Under the pieces are notes generated by a model. That model was given only the letters and a program-made list of their open reading frames with translations, was not told the DNA's origin and made no database searches. From NCBI RefSeq assembly GCF_000427295.1, contig NZ_ATNM01000191.1, forward strand, positions 145,257-209,256: a DNA stretch of 64,000 bases, read 5' to 3'. Positions within the stretch are counted from its first letter, which is position 1. Each line of letters opens with the position of its first letter. The position numbers were made by a program, and so were the translations under genes. Below are positions 38,377-47,075 of the stretch, in pieces. The stretch is from Cyclobacterium qasimii M12-11B. GTDB lineage: Bacteria; Bacteroidota; Bacteroidia; Cytophagales; Cyclobacteriaceae.

Positions 38377-39471
38377 ATGAATTATCCTATGAAATCAATG
38401 GTAGCGGCCTTTGCGCTACTTTTAGTCGCTATTACTTCGTGTAATGGCTCGGAGAAATCCGATGAAAATAATAAAACAGTTAATTTAGCCTCTTATCCTG
38501 GAAACACTGAAAAAGCTACTTTTGCTGGTGGCTGTTTTTGGTGTATCGAATCTCCATTTGAAGGCATCGATGGTATTCTTTCCGTAGTTTCCGGATATGC
38601 AGGTGGCAAAGAGAAAAACCCTACCTACCAGCAGGTTTCTTCAGGCAAAACAAGCCACAAGGAAGCCGTTCAGGTAACTTATGATCCGGATGTTATCAGT
38701 TATAGTGAAGTTATCGATATCTTCTGGCAACAATATGACCCTACTGATGATGGAGGTAGTTTTTATGATCGAGGAAGCCAATATCAATCAGCGATTTTTT
38801 ATCACGACAACAAACAAAAGAAAGTAGCAGAATCACTAAAAGAGGGAATTGATGATTCTGGAATCTTTGATAAACCTGTAGCTACTCCTATTGTCAAGTT
38901 TACCAATTTTTATCCTGCTGAAGAATACCACCAGGACTACTATAAAAAAGAGCCTGCCGCATACAAATCTTACAGGGTAGGTTCAGGCAGAGACCGTTTT
39001 ATTAGTGATCATTGGGAAATTCCAAAAGAAGGCAAGTATCCAAAACCTTCGAACAAAGATCTGAAAGAAAGGTTAACCAAGCTACAATATCAGGTTACCA
39101 TGGAAGATGCTACAGAACGCTCATTTGATAATGTTTACAATGGGAATAAGGAGTCTGGTATTTATGTATGCATTGTCTCAGGCGCTCCGCTATTTAGTTC
39201 AACTGATAAATATGAATCTGGATCAGGATGGCCAAGCTTTTCTAAACCTATAGACGCAAGGTACCTGGAAAAACCTACCGATAGAGGCCATGGAATGGTA
39301 AGAGTAGAAGTAAGAAGTAAATTTGGTGATTCCCACCTTGGGCATGTATTCAACGATGGTCCCGATCCTACAGGTTTGAGGTATTGTATGAATTCTGCCG
39401 CAATGAAATTTATTGCTAAGGATGACATGAAAGCTGCTGGATACGAGCAATTCATGTGGAAAATAAAGTAG
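38377..39471 (+). CDS. msrAB: Peptide methionine sulfoxide reductase MsrA/MsrB fusion, exported lipoprotein
   Basis: This 364-residue protein repairs oxidised methionine in both stereo forms. After a lipoprotein signal (AAFALLLVAITSCNGSEK) the MsrA domain starts with the catalytic FAGGCFWCIESPF and has GYAGG and YHQDYYKK. The MsrB domain follows from about residue 220: YVCIVSGAPLFSS, SGSGWPSFSKPI, HLGHVF and the catalytic Cys in RYCMNSAAMKF. The position normally holding the MsrB recycling Cys in GCGWPSF is Ser here. As a lipoprotein it would work in the periplasm or at the membrane, needing a reductant there. The ATG at 38377 is used; a second at 38392 would keep the signal too. A clear terminator follows. 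Confidence 0.95.
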   Translation: MNYPMKSMVAAFALLLVAITSCNGSEKSDENNKTVNLASYPGNTEKATFAGGCFWCIESPFEGIDGILSVVSGYAGGKEKNPTYQQVSSGKTSHKEAVQVTYDPDVISYSEVIDIFWQQYDPTDDGGSFYDRGSQYQSAIFYHDNKQKKVAESLKEGIDDSGIFDKPVATPIVKFTNFYPAEEYHQDYYKKEPAAYKSYRVGSGRDRFISDHWEIPKEGKYPKPSNKDLKERLTKLQYQVTMEDATERSFDNVYNGNKESGIYVCIVSGAPLFSSTDKYESGSGWPSFSKPIDARYLEKPTDRGHGMVRVEVRSKFGDSHLGHVFNDGPDPTGLRYCMNSAAMKFIAKDDMKAAGYEQFMWKIK

Positions 39472-39494
39472 AAGACTAAACCAACAACTACCAT

Positions 39495-39529
39495 AAAAAG
39501 GCTTGAAAAATAAATTTCAAGCCTTTTTC
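39495..39529 (+). terminator. Rho-independent terminator of msrAB
   Basis: AAAAAGGCTTGAAA pairs with TTTCAAGCCTTTTT around a 6-base loop, 24 bases after the msrAB stop; it can also serve the opposite strand. Confidence 0.85.
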
Positions 39530-39731
39530 AATTTAAACTGAAATAGAAATACACTTTCTTGAAACCTCATACCGATCAAATCCCATAATGAAATTGTAAT
39601 CAATAGGCATTGGAGGGACTTGTAGCAGAATTAGTTGCTGAAATCCACGGACAAGAAGCCTGTCACCCATTTCGCCACATCAATTGCCCTCAATGAAGGT
39701 CTAGCAGTGACAATTTATATTTGGTCAATTA

Positions 39732-40456
39732 TCAGTTGATCCATTTATTAATAAACTGCAAAAAACCTTCTTTATAACCTTCGCTAACACTAATATTCAT
39801 AATACCCATATTCACAGTACTTTTACTAATACTGATAATTTGGTCAAGTGAAATAATAAAGGAGCGATGAACCCGCATAAACTGTCCTTCTGGAAGTAAT
39901 TCTTCCATGCTTTTTAATGTCGTTAAGGAAAGCAATGGTGCATTTTTTCCTACCAAATGGACTTTGACATAATCTTTATACCCTTCTACCAGTACAATGT
40001 CTTTTAACATTACTTTCACCAGTTGGTATTCGACCTTTAAAAAAATGTAATCTTCTGCCGTTGTCTGGTTGGTAACCGTTTGTTTTTCAAAATATTTAAG
40101 GGCTTTTTGACTGGCATTTAAAAACTCTTCATAGCCAAACGGCTTCAGCAAATAATCCAGTGCATCTACCTTATATCCTTCTATGGCAAATTGATTGTAG
40201 GCGGTGGTGAAAATAATTTTAGGAGATTGCTTTCCTTTTCTTCCTTCCAAGACTCTAGCCAATTCCATCCCTGTTAAATCAGCCATCTGTATGTCTAAAA
40301 ACATGAGGTCAACTTCATGTCCATTGATATAGGACAAGGCATCCAAAGCACTATCAAATTTTTCTTCCAAAACCAAAATCCGGTTTTGTTCACAAAGTTG
40401 CATACTAGATCCAATGCCAGTGGCTCATCATCTACGACAACACATTTGATTTTCAT
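39732..40456 (-). pseudogene. LytTR family response regulator, frameshifted near the N-terminus
   Basis: The full protein begins at the ATG at 40456 as MKIKCVVVDDEPLALDLVCN, overlapping the kinase stop by 4 bases. After about 25 codons it breaks, and the next frame (open from 40403) carries on with VLEEKFDSALDALSYINGHE, the phospho-acceptor Asp in LMFLDIQMADLTGMELA, the YNQFAIEGYKVDALDYLLKPF end of the receiver, and a LytTR DNA-binding domain (IFLKVEYQLVKVMLKDI, MRVHRSFIISLDQI). Adding one T to the short run at 40375-40378 repairs it to about 241 residues. It forms a two-component pair with the upstream LytS-type kinase. Confidence 0.85.
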
Positions 40457-41526
40457 GCCAAATCTATTTTTAATTGCGTTCGGTATTCGTTTTCAGGATT
40501 GTCCTCATCAATCGTCAATTTACATTTATTTCCATAAATCAAATCCAATCTTCTTCTGGTATTGGTAAGTCCTATTCCACTACCCAACTCTTCTTTGCTT
40601 TTAGGGTTTGCTGGAAATTTCAAATTTACAGTTTTAAGTTCAAGAACTTTTCCTTTTTGGCTTACAAAAATCTCTATTTTACTCTCTAATTTGGCACTGA
40701 CACCATGTTTAAAACAATTCTCTATAAATGGCAGTAAAAGCATCGGTGCTATTGGTATGTCTTCCGTCTTTTCCTGAATTTCTAAATTCAACTTCACTTT
40801 ATCAGATAACCTTAAGCGCATCAACTCCACGTAATCTCTTATAAAATCAAGTTCTTTACTCAAATACGTTGTATCCTTGTCTGTTTCATAGAGCACATAA
40901 CGCATCATTCTGGAAAGCTTTAAAATCGCTTTCTGGGCTCTCTCGACATCAATATTTGTTAATGAGTAGATGTTGTTAAGCGTATTAAAAAAGAAATGTG
41001 GGTTTATCTGTGCTTTTAAGTAGGACAACTCAGAGGTAACTTTTTCTTGCTCCATTTGTCTTCTAAGACCGGCATCTATTTGCCATTTTTCAATGACTAC
41101 CACACTTGTGCTTATTCCTAAACCAAACAATATCAGTAGTATGGTAAACAAATCATAACTAAAATTCCTTGGCTTAGGCAAATAGGGTTTTTCAGGCCTG
41201 AAAGAATTGTGCATCAATTCAGGCAGATTAACAAGGTTTTCAAATTGTATGATTATAAGCAAAAACAAAAGGGTAATTGATATGCCCACACCAACAAAGG
41301 CCCAGGTTTTCCCCTTAAAAAGCAGCCTGGGCACCATCAAGTACATGTTGAGGTAAAAGCCAACCATAAGAAAAAAGAGCGTCAGGCCTTGTTTGAACCA
41401 GTATTCAATTGGTAAGTCTACCTTCCACGATAGCGGGCTTACTACAAAAATCACAATGGCTATAAATACCCAGACCAAAACGTGGATAAGTAGCGTAATT
41501 TTTCTAGGCTTAATTGAATTTGTCAT
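40453..41526 (-). CDS. LytS/YehU-type sensor histidine kinase
   Basis: This protein of about 357 residues has four membrane helices in the N-terminal half (starting LLIHVLVWVFIAIVIFVV), then the His_kinase domain (ELSYLKAQINPHFFFNTLNNIYSL, phospho-acceptor His) and a HATPase domain (LLLPFIENCFKHGV, GSGIGLTNTRRRLDLIYG). I chose the ATG at 41526 (MTNSIKPRKITLLI); an upstream extension to 41640 adds an unrelated stretch. It is coupled by a 4-base overlap to a LytTR response regulator. The pair is divergent from an outer-membrane barrel gene 294 bases away, which it may control. Confidence 0.9.
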   Translation of the reverse strand: MTNSIKPRKITLLIHVLVWVFIAIVIFVVSPLSWKVDLPIEYWFKQGLTLFFLMVGFYLNMYLMVPRLLFKGKTWAFVGVGISITLLFLLIIIQFENLVNLPELMHNSFRPEKPYLPKPRNFSYDLFTILLILFGLGISTSVVVIEKWQIDAGLRRQMEQEKVTSELSYLKAQINPHFFFNTLNNIYSLTNIDVERAQKAILKLSRMMRYVLYETDKDTTYLSKELDFIRDYVELMRLRLSDKVKLNLEIQEKTEDIPIAPMLLLPFIENCFKHGVSAKLESKIEIFVSQKGKVLELKTVNLKFPANPKSKEELGSGIGLTNTRRRLDLIYGNKCKLTIDEDNPENEYRTQLKIDLA

Positions 41527-41819
41527 AATGAATAAATTTGGAGTTTGGCTACTCCGAAATGTAATAATCCGATATAAACATAAAAGAAAGATATTAAAAG
41601 AAATTTTTAAATCTACCAAATGGGATAGAATACCGCTCAATAGCGTAAATCAATCTATAAACAACATACAAAATACCCCAATTTAATTTAGTCTGATGAT
41701 ATGCGGTATTTGTCGATGGAAAAACCTTACCTATCTATTGCGTTTTTTAATTTGATAAGAAAAAATTTTCTTTGTTAAGGTATTTAACGACTTATATCTA
41801 ATTGGAAAAATATATACAA

Positions 41820-44327
41820 ATGAAAGGGTTAACCAAACTATTATTAATTTCGATTATATTCCTGGCTGTGGGATCTTTAGACAGCTTTGGCCAAAAGGCT
41901 ACTGAGAAAAAAGAATTTAAAATCTCAGGTAAAGTCATAGACAAGGCGACAGGAGAACCTATCCCATATGCAACCGCATTTTTGAAAGAAGCAGCAACTG
42001 ATGCTTCAGTTGCTGGAGGGGTTGCCGATGACAATGGCGAATTCTTTTTCAATGTAAAAACAGCTGGGAAATATAAGGTAGAACTTAGTTTTGTTGGCTA
42101 TGACTCCTTTGTGAGAGGAGATGTGGAAGTAGGGCCAAATACACCATCTTTATTTTTAGGCAATCTTGGTCTTAACGAGTCTGCTGTTTCTCTTGAAGAA
42201 GTTACCGTACAAGGCCAACGGAATTTGATAGAAGAAAAAGTAGATCGAACCATTTACAATGCCGAGAATGATAAAACTACTGCTGGTGGCGATGCTTCCG
42301 ATGTTTTACGAAGGGTACCAATGCTGACAGTAGATTTGGATGGAAATGTCTCCATGCGTGGTAGTAGTAATATTTTGGTGCTGATTGACAACAAGCAGTC
42401 TGCTATTGTCGCCAACAATATTGCAGATGCTTTAAAACAAATCCCTGCTGAAGAGATTAAATCTGTAGAAGTAATTACTTCTCCATCTGCCAAATATGAT
42501 GCTGAAGGCACCGGCGGTGTAATCAATATAGTTACCAAGAAGAACAAATTACAAGGAGCTTCTTTGAACATCAACACTAGTGCCGGTTTGAGAGGATCAA
42601 ATCTTGGTTTAAACGCAGCATTGAAAAAAGGTAAAATGGGTTTTTCATTAGGTGGGTTTGGCCGTATGGGTTACAATATTTTGGGTAGCTTCGAAAATGA
42701 GCAAACACTTCTTTCTACAGATGGTCCTGCCACCAAAATTCTTCAAGGTGCAGACACAAGAAATAACATGATGTTTGGAAGGTATAATTTTGGCTGGGAT
42801 TATGAGATCAACACCTATAATTTCATGACCACATCTGTTAGTTTCGGTCTAAGAAATATGAGAATGAATCAAGATGGTCTTTATACAGAGACTTATATAG
42901 AGGACATGCTGGACAATGTTTTATTAAGGGACGTAAAAACAGACAACCTTTCAAACAATGTAGATGTCAGTTACAATTACACTAAATCGTTTGAAAAGAA
43001 AGGAAAAGAAATTAGTTTCTCAGGCCTCTATTCAAGAAGCAATCGTACCAACGACTTTGTCAATAGTCTATACAATGATTCCTTTGATCAAATCATTAGT
43101 AGAATAAAAAATGACAATGACAACCTAAACGAAGAGTTTACAGTCCAGGTAGATTATGTAACACCTCTTGGGTCAAAAGATGAACAAATCATTGAATATG
43201 GTGCTAAAAACATCCTTAGAAAAGCGACCAGTGATTTTGCTTATTTCCGTGCGGAAGGTGCTGATGGGGAATACATAGAAGATGAGGATGTTGACTTATC
43301 CAATCAGTTTAATTACAACCAAAATGTTACTGCTGGATACCTGTCTTATACCTTGGGATTTTTAGAACATTATACCTTGAAAACCGGTATTCGATATGAA
43401 TACACAAATATAGATGCGGACTTTCTTGCTTCGGACTCACCTACTGACATTCCTTCCTATGGAACAGTAGTACCTAACATGAACTTTGGAAGAAAATTAG
43501 ACAATGGCAATATGTTAAAAGCCGCCTATAACAGAAGAATTCAAAGACCTTCTTTGAATTACCTTAATCCAAATATAGAAGCTGCCAACCCACAGCAAAT
43601 TACTCAGGGTAACCCATTATTGGACCCTGAAATGACTGACAATTATGAATTGTCCTACAGTACGTTTATCAAAGGGACTTCACTCAATTTCACCTCCTAT
43701 CTAAGGAATACTACAGGTTCAATTCAGCCAGTAAGGACGATCCAGGATGATGACGTTATCTTTACTACTTACGATAATATTGGTAATGAAAGGGCCTATG
43801 GTTTGGGCATTTTTTCAAATGTTAATATTTCAGGTAAATTTTCTTTGAACGGATCCATTGATGGGTATTTTTCTCAATTGGACAATGGATTAACAGATCC
43901 CCAATTAAGAGCCCAAAATGATGGTTTTGTAATAAGTGGAAGGTTGTTTGGTAATTACACCTTGCCGAGAGATTGGCAAATTCAAGCCTTTAGTTTTTAC
44001 CGTGGAAGGAGAGTACAACTTCAAGGTTCAGCAGGGGGTTTCGGTATCTATAGCTTAAGTTTGAACAAGCAATTTGCCGAAAAGCGTGGAAGCATAGGTT
44101 TTGGAGCTGAAAACTTCTTCACTCCTGAGTTTAAAATGAGAAATGAGTTAGTAACGCCTACCATCACCCAAAGCAGTGTGACGGGAATGAAATTCATGAA
44201 TTTCAAAATAAACTTCTCTTACCGAATAGGCAAATTGAGTGTTGATGGTGGAAGGAAGAAAAAAAGAGGTGTTACCAATGAAGATTTAAAAGAAAGTGAA
44301 GGTGGATCACCAGCTATGATGAATTAA
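41820..44327 (+). CDS. TonB-dependent-receptor-like outer membrane beta-barrel protein
   Basis: This protein of about 835 residues has a signal peptide (LTKLLLISIIFLAVGSLDSFGQ), a CarboxypepD_reg-like domain (FKISGKVIDKATGEPIPYAT, GEFFFNV), a plug-like domain (DASDVLRRVPMLTVDLDGNV, IPAEEIKSVEVITSPSAKYD, GVINIVTKK) and a C-terminal outer-membrane barrel of the OMP_b-brl_3 type (NGNMLKAAYNRRIQRPSLNYLNP region, GNPLLDPEMTDNYELSY). No SusD partner gene follows, so it belongs to the SusD-free group. Substrate unknown. The ATG at 41820 is chosen; the TTG at 41802 adds only six residues. A strong terminator follows. Confidence 0.9.
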   Translation: MKGLTKLLLISIIFLAVGSLDSFGQKATEKKEFKISGKVIDKATGEPIPYATAFLKEAATDASVAGGVADDNGEFFFNVKTAGKYKVELSFVGYDSFVRGDVEVGPNTPSLFLGNLGLNESAVSLEEVTVQGQRNLIEEKVDRTIYNAENDKTTAGGDASDVLRRVPMLTVDLDGNVSMRGSSNILVLIDNKQSAIVANNIADALKQIPAEEIKSVEVITSPSAKYDAEGTGGVINIVTKKNKLQGASLNINTSAGLRGSNLGLNAALKKGKMGFSLGGFGRMGYNILGSFENEQTLLSTDGPATKILQGADTRNNMMFGRYNFGWDYEINTYNFMTTSVSFGLRNMRMNQDGLYTETYIEDMLDNVLLRDVKTDNLSNNVDVSYNYTKSFEKKGKEISFSGLYSRSNRTNDFVNSLYNDSFDQIISRIKNDNDNLNEEFTVQVDYVTPLGSKDEQIIEYGAKNILRKATSDFAYFRAEGADGEYIEDEDVDLSNQFNYNQNVTAGYLSYTLGFLEHYTLKTGIRYEYTNIDADFLASDSPTDIPSYGTVVPNMNFGRKLDNGNMLKAAYNRRIQRPSLNYLNPNIEAANPQQITQGNPLLDPEMTDNYELSYSTFIKGTSLNFTSYLRNTTGSIQPVRTIQDDDVIFTTYDNIGNERAYGLGIFSNVNISGKFSLNGSIDGYFSQLDNGLTDPQLRAQNDGFVISGRLFGNYTLPRDWQIQAFSFYRGRRVQLQGSAGGFGIYSLSLNKQFAEKRGSIGFGAENFFTPEFKMRNELVTPTITQSSVTGMKFMNFKINFSYRIGKLSVDGGRKKKRGVTNEDLKESEGGSPAMMN

Positions 44328-44355
44328 TCACGTTCATTTTAATAAGAACTAATCA

Positions 44356-44400
44356 TAAAAAAAGGGAGGGTTTCCAATAGGAAGCCTTCCCTTTTTTTAT
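44356..44400. terminator. Bidirectional terminator between the barrel and GH130 genes
   Basis: AAAAAAAGGGAGGGTTTCC and GAAGCCTTCCCTTTTTTTA form a long stem with T runs on both strands, between two convergent genes. Confidence 0.88.
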
Positions 44401-44514
44401 GATTAAAAATGTCAGAAAACTAAAACCGAAATTGGCAATAATCCTTCTATGTGGCGATAAAATCAATAACCATGGTTTTAATAAAGTAAAATGAAGTACG
44501 TTGAGTTTTAGGGA

Positions 44515-45642
44515 TCAATTTCCCTCATAAACAGCTACTGCAATTTTGGAATCTGCCGTGCCATAGTATAAAAACCATTTCCCTTGATAAGGAACCATGC
44601 CCTCGATAAAACATACCAAATTAACCTGTCCCTCTGTTTCATAGGGCTTTTCTGGCGTCAAAAAATAAGTTTCAGACCTATCGATTAATTTACCTGGATT
44701 GTCACTTGCAAACAAAGCCTGGCCTGCTGAATAAGTACCAGGAGCAAGTGTTGTATCTCGTTTCTCATTCTCTCCCAGATTCATTCCATTGTACAAGAGT
44801 AGAATCCCTTCCTCTCTTAGTAGCGCATATGGACCAGCCTCAACTAATCTGCTATCAAAATATCCAGGTCTGGGTTTAAGCACTGATTTGAGACCGCCTT
44901 CTTCTAATAATGGACTCCAATTGATCAGGTCTTCAGAATAGGCCAGAAAAAGGTCTGTATCCCCAAAATACATCCAGTACTTCTCATTGATTTTCTTTGC
45001 AATTACCTTGTCCCCTTTTCTCTCAGCCACTATAGCACCTGCTTTACTCCAGGTATCTTTCCATTTTCCTTTCAAAACCCGACCATGTTTTTTCCAGTTT
45101 TTTAAGTCTACCGAAGTAGCTAACATAAGCCGAGCGACTTCCCCATCATAACTTGTATAAGTCAAGATATACCTACCGTCTTCAGCCTCTACTATCCTTG
45201 GGTCTTCTACTCCACCATCCCACTCCAATGCTTTTAGGCTGTCGTTATCAGGGTAAAAAATTGGCTCAGGTAATTTTTTAAAGGTTAGGCCGTCATCACT
45301 TAATGCAAGGCCAATTCTGGAAGTTCCATTATTGCTTCCAATACTGTCCTCTGCCCGATACAGAAGGTTAATCAGACCATCTTTAACTACTGCGGCAGGA
45401 TTGAAAACATCCTTTTCTTCCCATTTTACAGGCATTCCTAAAATAGGACAGGTAAAGGTCAGGTCTCCTGGATTAAGAACGGGGTTTTCTTCATCCGCTT
45501 TTACAAATGGTCGCATTTCCCAAGACTTTGTGTTCAAGTGGGCAGCGATGTCATCATTGTTCCCCTTCTCCTTGCAGGATAGAGTAAAGATAAAAATTAA
45601 TACTATCCATGCGGATAAATAAGCTTTTTTAATATCAGTCAT
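44515..45642 (-). CDS. Glycoside hydrolase family 130-like protein (mannosyl phosphorylase type), lipoprotein
   Basis: This protein of about 375 residues has a lipoprotein signal (SAWIVLIFIFTLSCKEK) and a five-bladed propeller with GH130 features: DVFNPAAVVKDGLINLLYRAED, SRIGLALSDDGLTF, GGVEDPRIVEAEDGRYILTYT (the Asp region of the active site) and TWSKAGAIV. GH130 enzymes phosphorolyse or hydrolyse beta-mannosides. The export signal argues for hydrolysis or binding at the surface, since phosphorylases need cytoplasmic phosphate; this is inference. The ATG at 45642 leaves a 4-base gap to the upstream OmpA-type gene, whereas the longer start at 45675 would overlap it. Confidence 0.85.
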   Translation of the reverse strand: MTDIKKAYLSAWIVLIFIFTLSCKEKGNNDDIAAHLNTKSWEMRPFVKADEENPVLNPGDLTFTCPILGMPVKWEEKDVFNPAAVVKDGLINLLYRAEDSIGSNNGTSRIGLALSDDGLTFKKLPEPIFYPDNDSLKALEWDGGVEDPRIVEAEDGRYILTYTSYDGEVARLMLATSVDLKNWKKHGRVLKGKWKDTWSKAGAIVAERKGDKVIAKKINEKYWMYFGDTDLFLAYSEDLINWSPLLEEGGLKSVLKPRPGYFDSRLVEAGPYALLREEGILLLYNGMNLGENEKRDTTLAPGTYSAGQALFASDNPGKLIDRSETYFLTPEKPYETEGQVNLVCFIEGMVPYQGKWFLYYGTADSKIAVAVYEGN

Positions 45643-45646
45643 TTTC

Positions 45647-47065
45647 CTAATCCTTAGTAAGCACAAATATCTCAACTCTTCGATTCTTTATTCTACCAGC
45701 CAAATTAGAATTGGTTGCAATTGGTTTTTTCCCTCCCCAACCTTTCGTTAACAACCTGACCTCAGGAATTCCTTTTTCTAACAAGAGGTCCTTTATTTTA
45801 TTTGCCCGCGCCAATGACAATCTCGCATTAACTCCTTCATTGCCATAACTATCCGTATGCCCTTCTATAGAAATAATCTTTTCAGGATTTTCCATCAAAT
45901 AGACAGATAACTCATCCAAAATCGTCAAAGATTCTTTATTAACCAACTCAACGGAACCTCTTTGAAACAATAAATCTTCTAATACAAGCCCTTTCCCTGC
46001 CGCGAGGGTATCCAAATTCTTCGATAAGGTTCCACCAATAGATTTTTCCAATGGTGATTCAGTGTTGCTATTTACACCATTATTAGTGGGAATTACGGCC
46101 TCATTTTTAGCAAAAGCGGAACTATCAATAATTATTGTTTCGGGCTCATTGCCCAGATTGTTACGCTGTTCGAGGAAGGAATTGGTGCTTTGCATGGAAG
46201 CTTTTCCATTAAAATAAATATTCCCAAAACCATCACTTGTTTGGGTATTGGTGTAAAAAAAACCTCCGTTTTTTCTATCAGGAAGGTAATACATATCCAT
46301 TCCAGCCATTTCTGAAAACCCTAATAATTCAGGTTTACTCCAATTTCCCCATGAATCATCCAATCGCTTACTGAAGTATATCTCAATGCTTTTTTCGCTA
46401 TCAGAAGCATTGGTAGAAAAATAAAGCGTATCACCATTTAATGTAATTGCCGGGCTTAGTTCCTGGCTAGCTGTATTTAAAGTGGTTCCAAGGTTTAATG
46501 GTCTAGTCCAGGAATTGCCATTTCTCTTAGAAACATAGATGTCTTCATTCCCATAACTTCCATAGGAGTCCATTGATAAAACCATATAGGATCCACTTGG
46601 ATCCAAGGCTGCACTAAAGTAATCGCCTTTGGTTTTAAACCCGGGCAATTGCATTGGCTCATCTCTACTCCATCGAACACCGCTCCATTTGTATCGCTGA
46701 ATTACCTGTTGATTGTTAAGATTGGCATGGTAAACAAGCGCAATATTTTCGTCTATAAACCCAATAAGCAAGTCATAATATGGAGTAGATATCTCAGGAA
46801 CTGACTGAGGTGACATAAAGACTCCTTCCTTTTTTGGTGCAAACCAAATATCACCTGAGTCTCTTTTACCTCCTTTATTATTTGGGTGAAAGGCCAAGGT
46901 AAAATATAGGCTTCCATCAGGCGCTAAAAGTGGTTGTTGCTCGTCGTATTCAAGGGAAAAAATGCGTTTTAATTCCGTGGTTTGTCCCTCAGATTTATGG
47001 ATAACAAAAAGAGCAAGCACTAAAATAGTGCTTGCTCTTAATAATATAACAAAGGTTTTATTCAT
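45647..47065 (-). CDS. OmpA family protein with PD40-like repeats
   Basis: This 472-residue protein has a signal peptide (TILVLALFVIHKSEG), an N-terminal propeller-like region with PD40/WD40-like repeats (LTPDGSLYFT-like LLAPDGSLYFTLAF, DIWFAPKKEG, EDIYVSKRNGNSWTRPLNLG, ITLNGDTLYFSTN) and a C-terminal OmpA peptidoglycan-binding domain (ISIEGHTDSYGNEGVNARLS, RANKIKDLLLEKGI, NRRVEIFV). It likely links the outer membrane to the cell wall. It lies 4 bases before the GH130 gene and 10 bases after the deoxyhypusine-synthase-like gene. The start of the reading frame is overlaid by a strong perfect hairpin (47010-47040). Confidence 0.9.
   Translation of the reverse strand: MNKTFVILLRASTILVLALFVIHKSEGQTTELKRIFSLEYDEQQPLLAPDGSLYFTLAFHPNNKGGKRDSGDIWFAPKKEGVFMSPQSVPEISTPYYDLLIGFIDENIALVYHANLNNQQVIQRYKWSGVRWSRDEPMQLPGFKTKGDYFSAALDPSGSYMVLSMDSYGSYGNEDIYVSKRNGNSWTRPLNLGTTLNTASQELSPAITLNGDTLYFSTNASDSEKSIEIYFSKRLDDSWGNWSKPELLGFSEMAGMDMYYLPDRKNGGFFYTNTQTSDGFGNIYFNGKASMQSTNSFLEQRNNLGNEPETIIIDSSAFAKNEAVIPTNNGVNSNTESPLEKSIGGTLSKNLDTLAAGKGLVLEDLLFQRGSVELVNKESLTILDELSVYLMENPEKIISIEGHTDSYGNEGVNARLSLARANKIKDLLLEKGIPEVRLLTKGWGGKKPIATNSNLAGRIKNRRVEIFVLTKD
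47010..47040 (-). promoter_or_regulatory. Perfect hairpin within the first codons of the OmpA-type gene
   Basis: AGAGCAAGCACTA and TAGTGCTTGCTCT are perfect 13-base arms separated by 3-5 A/T bases, located at about codons 9-19 of the coding sequence (the signal-peptide region). It may act as an intragenic terminator or attenuator after the upstream gene, or as a brake on translation. Confidence 0.5.
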
Positions 47066-47075
47066 CTTAAACTGT

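Noticed and set aside
39607..39696. Short plus-strand frame (ALEGLVAELVAEIHGQEACH and on)
   Set aside because: Only 30 codons with no start codon and a stop just upstream; it looks protein-like, but too short and unrecognised to call a gene.
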